In this document: positions 16,711 to 29,959 of the stretch, piece by piece
How positions within the stretch are numbered: position 1 is the stretch's first letter
Layout: each line of letters begins with the position of its first letter
Source: Nematostella vectensis
Taxonomy: Eukaryota; Cnidaria; Anthozoa; Actiniaria; Edwardsiidae
Length of the DNA: 64,000 nt
Assembly: GCF_932526225.1 (NCBI RefSeq)
Contig: NC_064034.1
Span: 18,164,927-18,228,926 of the forward strand
Direction: 5' to 3'
Program-made: the position numbers and the translations under genes
Notes under the pieces: generated by a model
The model's input: the letters and a program-made list of their open reading frames with translations, nothing else
The model's database searches: none
What the model was told of the DNA's origin: nothing

Positions 16711-19700
16711 ATACACATGCAAGAGAAAGCTCATGAGTGAAGCATATGAGAATTTTTCAGTTTGCAGCACTGGTCAATACCTCAGTGCCAAGTGGCACAT
16801 CTTGGGGCCTCTCCTGATGGAATTATTATGATCCTGTCCAGTAAAAGATGATGATGGTGACACAAAACTGAGTAGGGACCATGTCTACTTCTACCAAAAT
16901 CCAAGCTCAGCTACTTATTGTAGAGATCAGTTTTGCGAAGTTGTTGGAACAAAACAATATTTTCATAATGTAATAATGCAATATTCTGTAAGAACATTAT
17001 TGTTCCTTAGACTAATTAGAAACTGCATATTACCATGGCAAGTATATTAAAGCCAAATATCAATGCACTTAAATTAACATCAAATGTGATTAGTGTTTTT
17101 CCAGAACACCTATTCGATTTGTCCATTATCAACAAAGCATCCAAGCATTCAAGAGCCATGATGTACATAGAGATTAGAAATTAGATATACTTGATGAGCT
17201 GTATAAAAATGATGGGCTGTATAAAACTTGTCTGTTGGGACAAACCCTGTAAGATTTGTACAGGGCACCACAAATAATGGCTGTGACTCCAGATCCAAAA
17301 TGCAAGTCGGAAATTCATGGGTAGTGTTGGTCTTGGCATATTCCTTTGAGGCCACTCAATGAGAAATTGTATTTTTTATGCATCACATCCAAGCCTCATA
17401 TGCTTAATTCAGTTCACTGTGACACTTAGGAGAGTTTAAACGAAGTCACATTAGGACTTAGTAATATTAGCTGCTAGAACTTCCCCAAACAGGTGCATAG
17501 CAAGGATTTTTACTGTTGGGGGGGGGGTGTCTATCAATTAAGTGTAAACAATATCTCTTGGGTAAGGCTTCCTAGCTCGCAGTGTGTCTCAAGTTTATCT
17601 CAATCTCAAGGGTCTTTTCTCTCACGAAAACTCTTATCACAATTCACTATTCTGAGTTCCTAACCCATTGGACAAAATGTCATTACCAGTCATGTCTGTC
17701 TGGAAGGATACCTCTGTTCCATGGAGGAAGCCCATGCTCTGTCAAAGTAAGTGGATTTCAATGTATGTGTAAATTACAAAAAACATTTCGGCACATAAAA
17801 GGAAAATAATGTAAACAACCTTTTCTTTCTTCATCGACATCATGTTCAACCCCCGAATATGTTTGTAGTCTCATTCTGACTGCTATCTTTCTTACAGTAT
17901 AAAAATACAATTCGTTGCGGGCTTCAAACTCGCTGTACTTACATTCTATCGGCAAAAGCGAAATAAAGGGAGACTTAAACACAGTATTAAAAGGTCTATA
18001 GTTTTAATTTTTCATGAAAAAAATATTTTTTTTCGCTAACATAGCCCCATACATTCCTTTACACTGACAGTAGCCTTGGGCTAAGTGTGACAAAACGGGA
18101 ATGTAAAAATTCACAGCGTAATTACACATTCCAGAATTACTTACAACATGAAAGACGACATTGGGATGGTTTTCATACCTTTCAAAAACTAATTACTAGA
18201 AACTCTTGCGATTTTCTACTCGGCTCATTTTCATTGGGAGAGACGAATATCGCAACTTTTCACGCCGTTGTTCTTTAAATTCATTTCGCCCTTTCGTAAA
18301 AAAAATCCGCAGAACCCTGAAGAAACCTTCCTCTTTTTGGATAGATTGATTTGTTCACTCGAAAACAGCGAATATATAAGACATTTGAACAGGTGCATGG
18401 CACTTGTACGAAATGTGAACAACCGTCTTCGCGTGTCTGTTTTGACCACCACTTCAACTTTGGCATGTCTAATGAGGCGGATGTGACGTCATTTGCAACC
18501 CGAGGATTTGGTTGACATCTCGATCTACGTCACAAATGACTGGACCCGGGCCTTTCAGTTCACGGCCTTTTTTCCGAAGGTTGACCAAAATACCTCAATA
18601 TTACAGATTTGAGTTATTCGCACGAACGCGTGTTTTATAGGGTCCATACGAACCACATACCATTTGGAAGATGAAAATATAAAGAATTGTCAAAGTCTAT
18701 CAACTCTGAAAGGTTATATGGACTTTAAGCCTAAGGTCTTGTGATTGGTGTGCCAAATTGAGTAATCCCTCCGTCACTAATGCTATGTACACACAGACAA
18801 CTTGTATAACAATCCCCTTTTCAATATTTACTTGTTCTTATACAAGGTCTTGAAAATAAAAAATATTTCTATGTAGCGATATTTGGGGAAAAAAATGAGA
18901 TTTTCTTGAAAACGTATGCTAGGAAACGATACAACAGCGAATAGAGCGGTTAGTTGTTTGCAACACCATATTTTATGTCCATATTTGAAAACCATTTTTA
19001 ACTAAAAACTTTTGGTTATCAAAGATCAGTCCGATAACTTTCGCCTAGAAATGCGTCAGTGTTTTAGGCAATTTGACAAAGTGGTCATGGCCACGGTAAA
19101 GGAAACGTTAAAAAAACATGTATCTGCCGGCTATTTTATGAAGAAGCGAAGTAAGTACAGACCGGAGTAAGTTCCGTTGTTTACATTTAATATCCTATGT
19201 AGAGTTTGTTTTAACTGTAGTGGTTTTCCGGAATAATTAGCGCGTATGTTTTCTCTGAGCTGCCGTCTCTGCGTCGGATAAACAAAACTAATATGGGAAG
19301 ACATTTATAATGAACATTTACCTATAACTCTCCTCGAGTGATCATGGCCTTTTTGCTCGAGCGGCGTCTAATAAAATCTTGTTGTCCCCTGAGAACATGG
19401 CTGATTATTCTGACGTTGATTACAGCGTTGAATCATGATAGCTTCTCGTTCATTAACTTTTTCCGGAGTTTGATGAAAAAAAAAGTAATAACACTGACAA
19501 ATAATGGTCATATATAATAACAACCCAAGAAAACTAATGTCCCAAACAATATGATAGGGAAATGACCTCATTTCACGGCCCAAAAATGCGCATAAAGAAA
19601 ATAATATTCAACTGGTTTATTTAACACGGAGAAAAAGTAATGTTCCACAAAGACACACAGTTGCCATATCTGAAAATAAATTCTCATTGGTCACGTTTCA

Positions 19701-20010
19701 AAAGTTTCTCGTTTCTTCAATTAGAATGGCCAACTCTCTCAAATTAATACTTTTCACCCTTTAACATTTAAGGATAAACACTAGAAATGACGAAGCTAAT
19801 AGTCAAATTGGCGTAAGCCAGATCCGAGTACTATCTGTTTGACAGTTTTTAGTTTTGGGGAAAGCGTACTCGATGGTGTTTCCTTGCCTATTCATCGTTC
19901 AGGTATTTACACGGAAAACATTCACAAATTGTGCTCCGCACTACGGAATAATAAGCTTCTTAATGTAACAATATCCCGTAAAATTTCTTATTTACAAGTG
20001 CATCGGGTTC
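16711..20010. other. No gene recognised
   Basis: This A+T-rich stretch has only short open frames (60-75 codons), which are mutually overlapping around 18231-18486. A poly(G) tract sits at 17518-17528 in a context resembling the poly(C)/poly(G) element family. I could not assemble a plausible exon chain. Confidence 0.5.
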
Positions 20011-20013
20011 CTT

Positions 20014-20275
20014 AAGGCCCTGTCACACGTACGTTTTTTCTCTTGCAACTTGTCTCGCAAAAAAATTGTTGCAGGTCGCACGCGCCCTGTCACACGTGAA
20101 GTTTTTCGTGCGACTTGAAACAATTTGTTGCAGAAAGTAGAAGAGCGTTCTACTTTTCGTGCGACTTCAAGAAATGCAAAACAAGTTTTTAAAGCGGGTG
20201 TCACACGCAAGAAAAATGCGCGTGCGACCTGCAACATTTTTTTTGCGAGACAGGTCGCACGGCAGACGTGCAATG
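20014..20275. mobile_element. Palindromic element with GGCCCTGTCACACGT end
   Basis: The left half contains TGTCTCGCAAAAAAATTGTT and GCAGGTCGCACG. The right half contains CGTGCGACCTGCAACA and TTTTTTTTGCGAGACAGG, the inverted counterpart. The centre is also self-complementary (GTAGAAGAGCGTTCTAC). CCCTGTCACACG-like blocks occur three times, so one copy may have inserted in another. Almost the whole 260 bp could fold on itself. No coding capacity. Confidence 0.72.
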
Positions 20276-22340
20276 CAAGGGAGATTTCTGGTGCCACACA
20301 TGTTACCACATATAAGCTGTTGGTCTCGCATAACCGAAACAGGTGATCCATAAAGGTTTAAATTGTCCTTATCAATCCCCCTCTCATAGTTATTTAGTGG
20401 TTGCTAAATCCTTTATACTTTACCCTTTTATGTTTTTATCAGTAATTTGAGCTCTATGGAAAATTTCGTTAAAAGATAAACGAAGATCAACGAAGTTTAT
20501 GCGCTCATATCAGCTAAAAGGAAAAATGATGTCAACCTCTTAAAGAAGAAAAATATATAATATCAAATAAGAATAAACGACTATTTCTGCACGAAGAAAT
20601 TTTCCACCCACTTAAGGAACCTGTTTATCAACGCGCTTTGGCGACATTGAAATTCTCATTTTATATTTGTCAATTGTTTGGCTGAGGCCAGATCGCACTT
20701 GTCAAGTATTGAATGGACCTAGTGTTTCGGCTCACATCACGTAATGTTTTACCCTCTCGATTTTCCATTATTGTTTATGAAACCTAGAGGTAAAATAAAT
20801 ATATTTAGAAAAAGCGAAAAATAGTTACCGGTTTTTATAGAAAAATAGTGGAGCTTTTTTTTGTGTACTTCATACGCGTATGAAGTAATTCTCTGATTAA
20901 TAACACATTAGGCAATTCAAGACTAATAAGAAAACGAAAAGCATTTAGTATGAAAACGGAACGGAAGGTTTGTTCTCGTTCTAAAACATTAAAAAAAGTT
21001 AAAAAAACACATTTGACGTACAAGATATTATCATGACCAACTCTTTTTTTTTTTCAAATAGTTTAATCAGAGAAACCATTTTTTCTTTGTGATTGCATAA
21101 ACAGTAATATTCATTCAAACACTACATGTCATAAATGTGTACTTAAGTTTCAGCTAAGTAATGACAATTAAATATTCTAGCCTACATCGTTTCCTTTCGC
21201 TATTGAAAAGGGGTAAAACTGTTAGTGTTTAGCAGATGAGCTAGAGAGCGGTCACCTTTTCACCAACGATAGGGATACGCCCTTGACGCTATTTAGTGAA
21301 AGGTATTTTTTTTTGCATTTTGATTTCATCCTTTATTAATAGCTTCTGCGTATACTGCAATAATTATGTTTTCCTTGCTTATTTTCAAAACGATTCACTT
21401 GCAGATATTTCTTATCAAAATCTAATTCTCCTTGAATTGGGGCGGACCAAAAAATTTATTTTAGGTTGTCATCGATGGTTGTTATTTTTGTAATACGTAT
21501 ATGTGTTGAAAGACATTTTTCTTCAGTTTTCAGGTTTGTCAATTTTTTATGGTTTCTGAGACTATCAAACCGGAACGTCCCTAATCTGCGGAACATCAAA
21601 AGATATCTGCGCTTTTTTGCGCTGATTTGTCTTGTATTAAAATTTAAACACTGCCAATAGGCATAAAAACAATATAAAATGTTGTTGCAAGTTGAAAGTA
21701 AACGAAATTTACGTCTCCACAGCACGAAAGGTGGTCTTTTTAACAAACATACACACCTTGGCATTTTGTGTGCTAGTTAGACGTTAATTGTGATGATAGC
21801 GTTCATGTTTAGCACTTTACTTTTTTAACAACATAAAACACCCTAGAAAATACAGAATATATTCAACAAACAAGAAACACTGCAAGCCCTTATTTCCCAA
21901 TTAGAATAACGAAAGGATTTGTGGAGAGAAACCGTTAAACGGTTTCCCATTTTTAGCAAAGCTTGAATACGACACAGAGGATTGCACCTGCTGGTATATA
22001 TTACATTAGTATATAAAACTAGGGAACCTCGCAAGAACAAGCGATTTGATTGGTTGAGAAACTTGGGATAAAATGCAATATACACCTCCTATGAGGTGGA
22101 TGTTGCTTTAAAGCTCGTTCTATATACTAAAACTATTATATCATTTCCATTTCGGCGGATAGCGGCTTTAAAAATATCTACCTCGAGCCTTCTGCTCTCG
22201 GTAGATATTTCGCCACTATCCACTATCGAGGGGGGGGGGAGGGGGGGAGGTTATGCCGTCTCGCTGGGGAGTCCACGGTAAATCATTGGAGGTTGTTGTC
22301 GGTCCTTGGAGAAAGAAAAATATTGTTGCTTCAAGAGTGT
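20276..22340. other. No gene recognised; hairpin-rich end
   Basis: Only short frames occur, often overlapping on both strands (for example 21456-21764). Near the right end there are self-complementary blocks: CACCTCCTATGAGGTG at 22083-22098, and AAATATCTACC paired with GGTAGATATTT at about 22170-22212. These suggest further unclassified inverted-repeat elements. Confidence 0.45.
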
Positions 22341-22469
22341 CAGGCGCGTACAGGGGGGTGCACAGGGTATATGAGTACTCTCTTATTTAGGAATCTTCAA
22401 ATACTATGATTTTTCTATATGATACCTATGGCTGCGCACCCCCTTCAGCCAATCCTGGTTACGCGCCTG
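22341..22469 (+). mobile_element. Poly(C)-family MITE with intact ends and 5-bp target duplication
   Basis: This is the clearest member of the family. It starts CAGGCGCGTACAGGGGGGTG and ends AATCCTGGTTACGCGCCTG, 129 bp in all. AGTGT lies immediately outside each end (22336-22340 and 22470-22474). The interior carries the A/T-rich body and short C run shared with copies at 1-330, 16556-16710 and about 38490-38590. The long C runs in the other copies are therefore expansions of an internal feature of a DNA transposon, not random low complexity. Confidence 0.88.
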
Positions 22470-22474
22470 AGTGT

Positions 22475-25400
22475 AGGTAGAATTGGTGTTGTCCTCAGGA
22501 GAGGGAGGGAGAGGGGGGTATATGAATAGAAGTAGTGGGATCGGCGGAGGAAGATGGTTAGAATAGAGATTGTTCTTTTCAAAATGCAGCCGCAGTCACG
22601 GTACTTGCAGTCTCGAACTTGGTACTTTAAGTACATTATGAAGATCCCGTGGGTTCCTTGATAAGTCTACTCATTGGCGTTTGGTTTTTCTGGTATTCGT
22701 GCGGATTGATATTTATGTTTGATTCCTAGGTCCATGAGGAATGACAATTTTGTTCTTGACACGTCTGACTGATAGTGTTTGACGACGGATAAAGCGAGTT
22801 TGCCAATAAAACCGTTTGCGGCGGTAGCGCTTGGAGTTAAATATGGCTTTCAAGGGATTATAGATTTTCAGGATTTGTAGGGATTGACTTTAACGAAACG
22901 AATGAGCATATCGCTTGGGATAGTCTTAAAATGGCTCATTATCTGAAACAAACTGATAATGCCCGCGCTTTCCACTCTAGTCTCAAATTTTTCATTGGCA
23001 CTTTTTCATCATGTAAAACATAGAAATAAAAAAATAAACAATTTTTCGATAAAAGAAATACATTTTCTGGCGGCAACAATAATCAGTTTGGTTTGACAAG
23101 CAGCAATAGTATCTAAATGCCGAAAGCGTTTTTCTTGTTTACGTGAAAAGAAAAGGACGAAGGAAGAGGAGGAGGAGATAGTAAGATTGATAGCAATCGA
23201 CAGGTGGATTTACCAAAGGCTCACGGAGTTCCCGCCAAATTATATAGACAGCTCTTGCTTTTTGTCTATTTGCCCACACTAGCTAGATTCCGGTCGTTCA
23301 CCTACTTACAGGATCGAGTACTCACTTAAATTGCTATCGCTAGCTCCCTGAAGTATGCTGTAAAGTGAGCGCCAAGTCGCCTATTTAACAGCTGTTTATC
23401 TACTTTGTTATATTTTCAAAATCTGTTTTGATTAGCTCTGTCGCTCAACGCACTTTCATTTCCATTATCTTCAGTGTTGTTTACTTCCCAGTTACCGACA
23501 CCACGCAGAGAGCAAATCCAATAGGTCTAAAACATCTCTTCTCTAAGCCTGCAATGCTTGCATTAACCGCTAGCCCACAGCAGGTAAAGTGATTGTTTCC
23601 TAAGAGGATTTTAACATCATGATTTATCCCACTTAACCATGTTAGAAACTCACCATTGTATTTGCTTGATAATTGAATTGTAGGCTGGTAACTAGCACAT
23701 TTCCTGTCTTTACCGACGTTCGTCCGCATGAACTCTTTGTCTTGTTTCTTTATATATTTTTTCCTTAACTTAGATGGCATTATTGGATAATTACTATGCA
23801 TTAGGGAATCTTGTAACGCCGTTTTTAAATATACTTAAAACAGCAGTCTACAGTAAAACAGCCTTCTGTGCTTTTCGAAAAAAATCTATGTACCTGTTGA
23901 AGTGAAGTTGGGATATTTTTAATAACTTTTTCGCGGTTACCCATTAATAATGTATCGAATCTGATGTTTATAAAAAGAGAAACTTAATTTGGAATTATAT
24001 GGAGCATAATCGGTAAGCAAATCAGGGGAGATCATCGATGTTTTTTTCTTATCGCCGCTGATTTTACATCATGAGAAGCACGCGTCAAGTAAATTGAGAA
24101 TCGGGGCGGCAAGCTCGCTCATTGGATTTGCGCGCGAAATGCAGCACTGGCCGTTGCGAGGGTAACATCATCGCTCCTTCATCGATAAGAACTCCAACGA
24201 TACAAAAAGGAGAAGGGGCTTTCGTCATAAAGGTCACACTGGTGTAAGAGGCGTACGCGAAGAACACAAAGGTAACAAATCACGTAAATCTTAGGAGTTT
24301 TTCTCAGTGTTACGAAATGATTTGCAAATCTTCAAATATACACGTCAAACGCGTTTTGCTGCAGAGTGCAGAGGGAGTCGGCATTTCGTTCATTTGGATT
24401 AAACTACTATGTCTTGGGTATAGGTATTACTCAGATGATTCCTGACTTTGGCATGAACTGAAACTTTGTGAAGTTCGCATAGATATTCGAGTTATTCTTA
24501 TTTCGTCTTTTACCCGTCAAGCGTTAGTCTGCTTAGCAGCAGCTTTTAGTGTCACGCACGCAAAAAGCGGCTGCTAAGCAGACTGGTCAATCGTAGGACT
24601 GACAAAAAACAGGCCTAGCCAGAATTTTCGGGCTTGGAATAGGTCGTTAACCTATGCAAGCGGCATCTAGCTTGCGGTTGTACTTTTTCTTTTTGAGTGG
24701 CCTTCTTTATCAAGTGTGTATCGAGAGGATCGATGTGTCCGAACACCTTGGCCTTCTTCCCGGTTGCCGAGGTAGGTCTGATCAGCAATCCTCACGAAAA
24801 AAGAAATGTTTGTAGATCATGCCTCAAAAATTTAATAAGATAACGTTTGTCCAAATGATGACAAGATATGAAATCACCTGCTAATGTTGGCCCGCAACGT
24901 CATAAGTGCATACATCAGGCATCTATTACTTGTCGCGTGCACTGACATGCATTCAATTCGGCATTCTTTCTAAGGCTAATTATCATTTTGACTCTTTTTC
25001 GAGTTTTCCCATATTTAAGATTCCATCAGACTCATTTAGAGAAAAGCTTCAATGGATGTGTGCCACTTTCGTGTGGCGTTTTGAAACATTTTTTAAACAA
25101 CTTTAAGCTTTTGTTCTGCAAACCAATTTTTATCAATCATTTTTGGGGCATAATGTTCACAATGAATTATTGGTTGCCTCCATTATCTGTATAGTGGAGT
25201 AGTCTAAGCAGTCTCTTCTAATCTCGGCTGCTTAAGTATAAAATAACCACCGCCAGACATATTGCCTGGTCTCTGCTTCGCTGGTTAATGGAGCCATACT
25301 TTGGAGTCTTCAGCCAAGGCAAAGAGCGTTGTTTTCCTATTCTTTTTTTGTCCATACAAAATGCAATGGAAACAAATTCCATAACATTTACTCTATGTTG

Positions 25401-27389
25401 CCAGGATTTCCCAGAGGTTCTACAAATAAGAAATTTATTCATGAGAAATCTTTTTTCTATCTGTGTATTTAATAAATGCGCACCGTGGCGTTTTATTAGC
25501 GTATAGTTGGGTATAGATCAGGTGTTCTGCATTCACCATTTATACTATTTATATAAGCCTTAAAAATTTATTCCTATGGAAGGATTTATCAGGGCTCATT
25601 ACAAAAAAAAAAAGAATGCTTTTGGAAATAATCTGTCATCATTATGATTTCTGTTTGTCATTTTTCCATTATCACTATAAATGTTTAAAACTATAATAGA
25701 GAGTTATCACCGCCCTGTCAAAAATTTTACATATTCTTCAGCATCTTCGTCATTGCATGTAGCCTCCCTGGGGTAATGCCAAGACTATTGATAGAAGGGT
25801 TACTTAAATGGCAAAACTAAAATAAGTATATTCATATGTGCGTAATATAAATTGCGTGTTACTAAGCGACACTGGTCTGTTAGTCTGTACGTGTGGTGAT
25901 GATTTTTAAAGACAATTTTCATTTAAACAATCTATGGGTCCTGGAAAGCCGTAAGTGAGACAAGCTATTTGAATCTTCTTGTGATCAGTTCTATTTGTTC
26001 TAATGTTCTTGTTTTCTGATGCTACTTTGTACTTTCCGGGCATTGTCAATCCCATTCCAGGAGCCAACACGTTTGTAACCTCTACCCAGAACCATCAGCT
26101 TTCGATACCTCCTGCCAATATTACTAATTTTGCCTCATCGGTGTTTCTTCGAAGGAGAGCGCAAAAGATTATGATTCTGAGCATCTAATGAAAAGACAAT
26201 CAGAAGCTTAGAGGTTTTTGTTTTTGTTTAGAGATACAAGAGATACATGTTTAGAGAATCTACATACCACAGCTTTGCTGCTTTTAAAGGTGGGTCACTC
26301 TAGAGAGCCATCAAGAGAACTTTATGCTGCCATGACGTCAGCGCTTTTTTATCTATGCATTTATTGTTCTATAAATGGGATTTGATTTCTCGTTCTTTTG
26401 AGAGCTTATAATGAGAGATGTGTTTGCTTTGGTTAATCTCTTAAAAAAGAGCTCCTTATAAAAATCCAAAATTAAATGATTCAGCTACGATGTAAAGTTG
26501 AATTTGTTAACCAACCAGAGGAAAATACATGTCTTGAGAGAACATGTCAATAAGTGTTTGGTTTGTTTCCGCGGGGTAGGTCCCCGGGTGCAAAGCTCCA
26601 TAAACATCCATAAAGTTGTTCAAAAATATATTTTAAAAATATTATATTCTGTGTTACAGGCCATATGGTTCTTAGTATAAACGACACTTCAAATAATACC
26701 CTAAAAGCTAAATGTATCGATTCCAAAAAAAAGCGTTGAAAGGTGGTTGATGCGGGTCGCTTCAAGTTGATTAAAAAAAAGAATAATTACTATATTCTGT
26801 TTGTTCGTGATCTTTCTACTCCTGAAATTTTAAGATACCGTTCACACTTACTTTACCCCCAAACACACTTGAAAACATCATCGTTTTAAGAGACTATTAC
26901 AAAACCTGTTTTCTTCTTTTCTTAGACCAAAAAAGATATTAAGCTAAGAAGAAAGAAAAAAAGTAGGCCCATCAAAATTATAAATTATATATATATATGT
27001 CCTGTATAGTGCAGCTGGATTTACAGGTACAATTTACAGTTTAAAAGTGACAAATTAAAAAAAATAATTATGATTTGATTAAGAACAAATTTTTCTGATA
27101 TAAAAATAAAAAGTTGCGTTTTTCTGGCTATAATTGAGTGGTGTCATTTGGTATGTGGCTGAAACTTCTAAATAAAATTATAGATAGTTAATAACGGATG
27201 GGAGTGGAACCTGTTATACCTAGTTGAGTATCGAACTGAGCGACACGACAGTTCTGGCAAATTCATCGATCACTCAGTCATTTGGTTTATTTCACACCAA
27301 CGATTATCCGCGCGGAAAACCTATCAAAATAAGATCTCTATGAATTCCGCAAGATATTCGTCACTATTATGAAATTCTAAAAGGGAGGG
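22475..27389. other. No gene recognised
   Basis: This is the longest featureless stretch. The open frames are short and unsupported. A minus-strand run at about 24775-24600 follows a plausible acceptor and stays open for about 50 codons, but neither its product nor a partner exon was recognised. A strong hairpin at 24526-24584 is listed separately. Confidence 0.5.
24526..24584. repeat. Isolated near-perfect hairpin, 22-bp arms, 15-nt loop
   Basis: The arm AGTCTGCTTAGCAGCAGC and its partner GCGGCTGCTAAGCAGACT pair with a single mismatch. The loop holds GTGTCACGCACG. Size and loop length suit either a microRNA-type precursor on one strand or the remnant ends of a collapsed inverted-repeat transposon. 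Nothing in the flanks decides between them. Confidence 0.7.
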
Positions 27390-28263
27390 TTGTTACGCCG
27401 CAAAAAGTAATAACTAACGCAAAATGTAATCTTAACGCGAAATGTAATAACTTTCAACCTAAAATGTAATAAATGTTTAACGCGAAATGTAATAACTTTT
27501 CAACGCAAAATGTAATAAATTATTCAACGCGAAATGTAATACCGCAAAATGTAATAACATCAAATAATGACTTTAAACCCATAAACTATAACTAAAAGCT
27601 ATAACTAAGAAAATAGACAAAACGGTTGCATGTAGTGACCAACTGTTGTAGTAGTCCATCTCGGATCGACGGTTGGTCTCGGTCTCTTCAAACACTTGGC
27701 AGTGGTTCTGTCATCAACCTGAGATGGCGAATCCTCCCTAGATCGTGGTCTATAAAGCCGCGATACTGTGCGGTTATGATTGTATACTAGTAGTAATAAA
27801 TGCAAAGAGAGAGCAAATGCCAACTGCAAGATGAGGTCGCAATCATTGAATTGGGCAATTTCTAGACAACGCGCATTATGCCGGCCGAACCATTATAACT
27901 CAGTGGTTAAATTTTATAACATTTTTTATTGCTTTCACATATTTTTCAAAATTCCCTTCGTACTAAGACTAGAATAGGCCTGTTCCAAATTTATATGCAC
28001 CCTGGACTTTGTCACTTCATAAACTAAATAAGGAATAATGTCACACCATACCAACAAATATCTCTGGAAGCCATGGCAAAAACAATGCACTTTCAAGTCG
28101 CACTGCCTTCTGTTTGTCTCTACGTGTTAACATTTCATCTTTTTCTTAATATTAGTAGAACTTTTAACTATTAGTCAATAGATAGTTATCACATTTTGTG
28201 TTATTACATTTCGCGTTTATTAAATTTTGCGTTGAAAAGTTATTACATTTTGCGGCGTAACAA
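27390..28263. mobile_element. Non-autonomous DNA transposon with TTGTTACGCCGC ends and tandem subterminal motifs
   Basis: The inverted ends are TTGTTACGCCGCAAAAAGT and the reverse complement of TTGTTACGCCGCAAAATGT, bounded on both sides by GGG, a possible 3-bp target duplication. The left end carries about eight spaced copies of CGCAAAATGTAATAA or CGCGAAATGTAATAA; the right end carries three to four in inverted orientation. No transposase is encoded. A 74-codon minus frame (27605-27829) is unremarkable. Confidence 0.85.
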
Positions 28264-28956
28264 GGGTTAGGCTGCAGTGTCAACCTTGTGACAAAAGTAT
28301 TTCAAACAATATAACATAACATCTCCTCGAATCGAAAAGCCGAGCACAAAGCCAGGGCTAGAAGATCCTCCCCTAAGATGACTTTAATCAGACGCTCATA
28401 AAATTTTCAGACGGAGCCAATATCGAGGTCCATTGCGTTTCAACATTCCAGTTTTCCTCTCGGGAGATAATGGCACTAAAAAAAAGCTTAACGACACCTC
28501 TTGAAAACAGCTAATGTTTTAAATAAGAGCAGTCGCCTCTTGAGAATGATCAACCCTTCTTGTCTCCTGCGAACCCATTAATAACTATCAGCAGCAAAGA
28601 CTAAACACATTAAAGCTAGACTAAACGACGGAGAAAAAAAAACCCTTTAATTTATGAAGGGTTAAGCTGTTAAACAAAGCTGATGCATTAAAATAGTATT
28701 CAAAACCATATTATTTTGAATGAAAGTCGCGGCGTTTTTATGTTTTCATGTGTGCGTGTGTTTTTTTGTCGACCGAGTCATTACCTTTTGGCTTCGGATT
28801 ATACTTCTTGGTTGTGTGCGGGACTTAAAGGTCATTTTACGCTCCTGTACAAGACTTACTCAAAGAATCCATTTCTATCGGCTAATTCAAGCAAGTAACT
28901 GAGATTCTTCCAATCAAATATCCTTTAAAGTAAAGTATTAAAATATATTAGACTTC

Positions 28957-29668
28957 TGTTGTCAGGGGTGAACTAGGTCAAAGTGCATGCGGGAGGTCAC
29001 AATACGAACGGCTGGTTGCTGGTTCACAGTAGCGTTTATTGTAAGGACAAGCTCTTTAGCGAGCAAGGAGGTATTCAAGCTCGTTCTAGGAGGTAACGAT
29101 CAGACGATTCTCAGAAGGCGAGGCTGATAGAAGGGAATCCTTACTAGGCCTCTTCCTTGACTAGGGATTGTCTTCAAGAAGCCAAAAGAACTAACTCGAT
29201 AGCCTCCGCAGCAAGCTGTCGTTATTACAAGTGCCTATGTTTTACAGTGAACTCCTATTTATACTGACTTCTCTAAGAGAGGTGATGCAAGAATTGCAAA
29301 TAAATGTTGGTCTAAGGGAACAGAACAATTTCACAATTGAGGATAACTATAGTAAGAATCCGTCGATGCTAGAATAACAATCAATGGACTAGAAATAATG
29401 ATTATATAAAATATTACAGAATAATGAGGCTGAGGGATTCGTTTGGCTTGTTCGAAATGTCTCTAAAGTAAATGTTTATCTAAGGTAAACGCTAAACTGG
29501 TTTTGGCATAGGTCACACTGCGCGTGACCTGTATGACTAGCAGGTGCATACTTAGTATTCAGAATGAAAGGTGGAAAAGTGATAAAAGGTCAATATTGAG
29601 ATCCGGTGAGCAAACTAAGATTTCTAGAATATTTATTTATGAGAATGTTGAAGAATAGTCGCACAACA
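28957..29668 (-). mobile_element. Solo LTR of an LTR retrotransposon, 712 bp, minus orientation
   Basis: It begins TGTTGTCAGG and ends CGCACAACA (terminal TG...CA, inverted TGTTG/CAACA) and is flanked by CTTC on both sides (28953-28956 and 29669-29672), a perfect 4-bp target duplication. On the minus strand a TATAAATA box lies at 29263-29256 and an AATAAA signal at 29040-29035, about 220 nt downstream, giving a U3-R-U5 layout. There is no internal retroviral-type coding region beside it, so it is a recombination product. Confidence 0.88.
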
Positions 29669-29959
29669 CTTCAATCGTGGATATTGCTATTTTGAGGTTT
29701 TCTTGCGAACAAAACCGCTGTATTTTCAATTGTAAACAATAACAAAGATGTGGTTGATCGGCATTCTTTAATAAGGGAAGCGACTTTTGAAATAAAAAAA
29801 TATTTGTTTTAAAAACTTATTTTTGTTCAAGGTTTGTATAAGAAGTTTTAGAAAATAAAGATCAAAACTGTTAAATGCAGAATCCTTTTGTAGAGAAAAG
29901 TAAATAATTCATGTATTTTTGTCTAGATATTTGGAAACTTCCAGGTTAATAAAAATACG

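Noticed and set aside
24600-24775. Possible minus-strand exon after a plausible acceptor
   Set aside because: Open for only about 50 codons, no recognised homology and no partner exons in the surrounding 10 kb.
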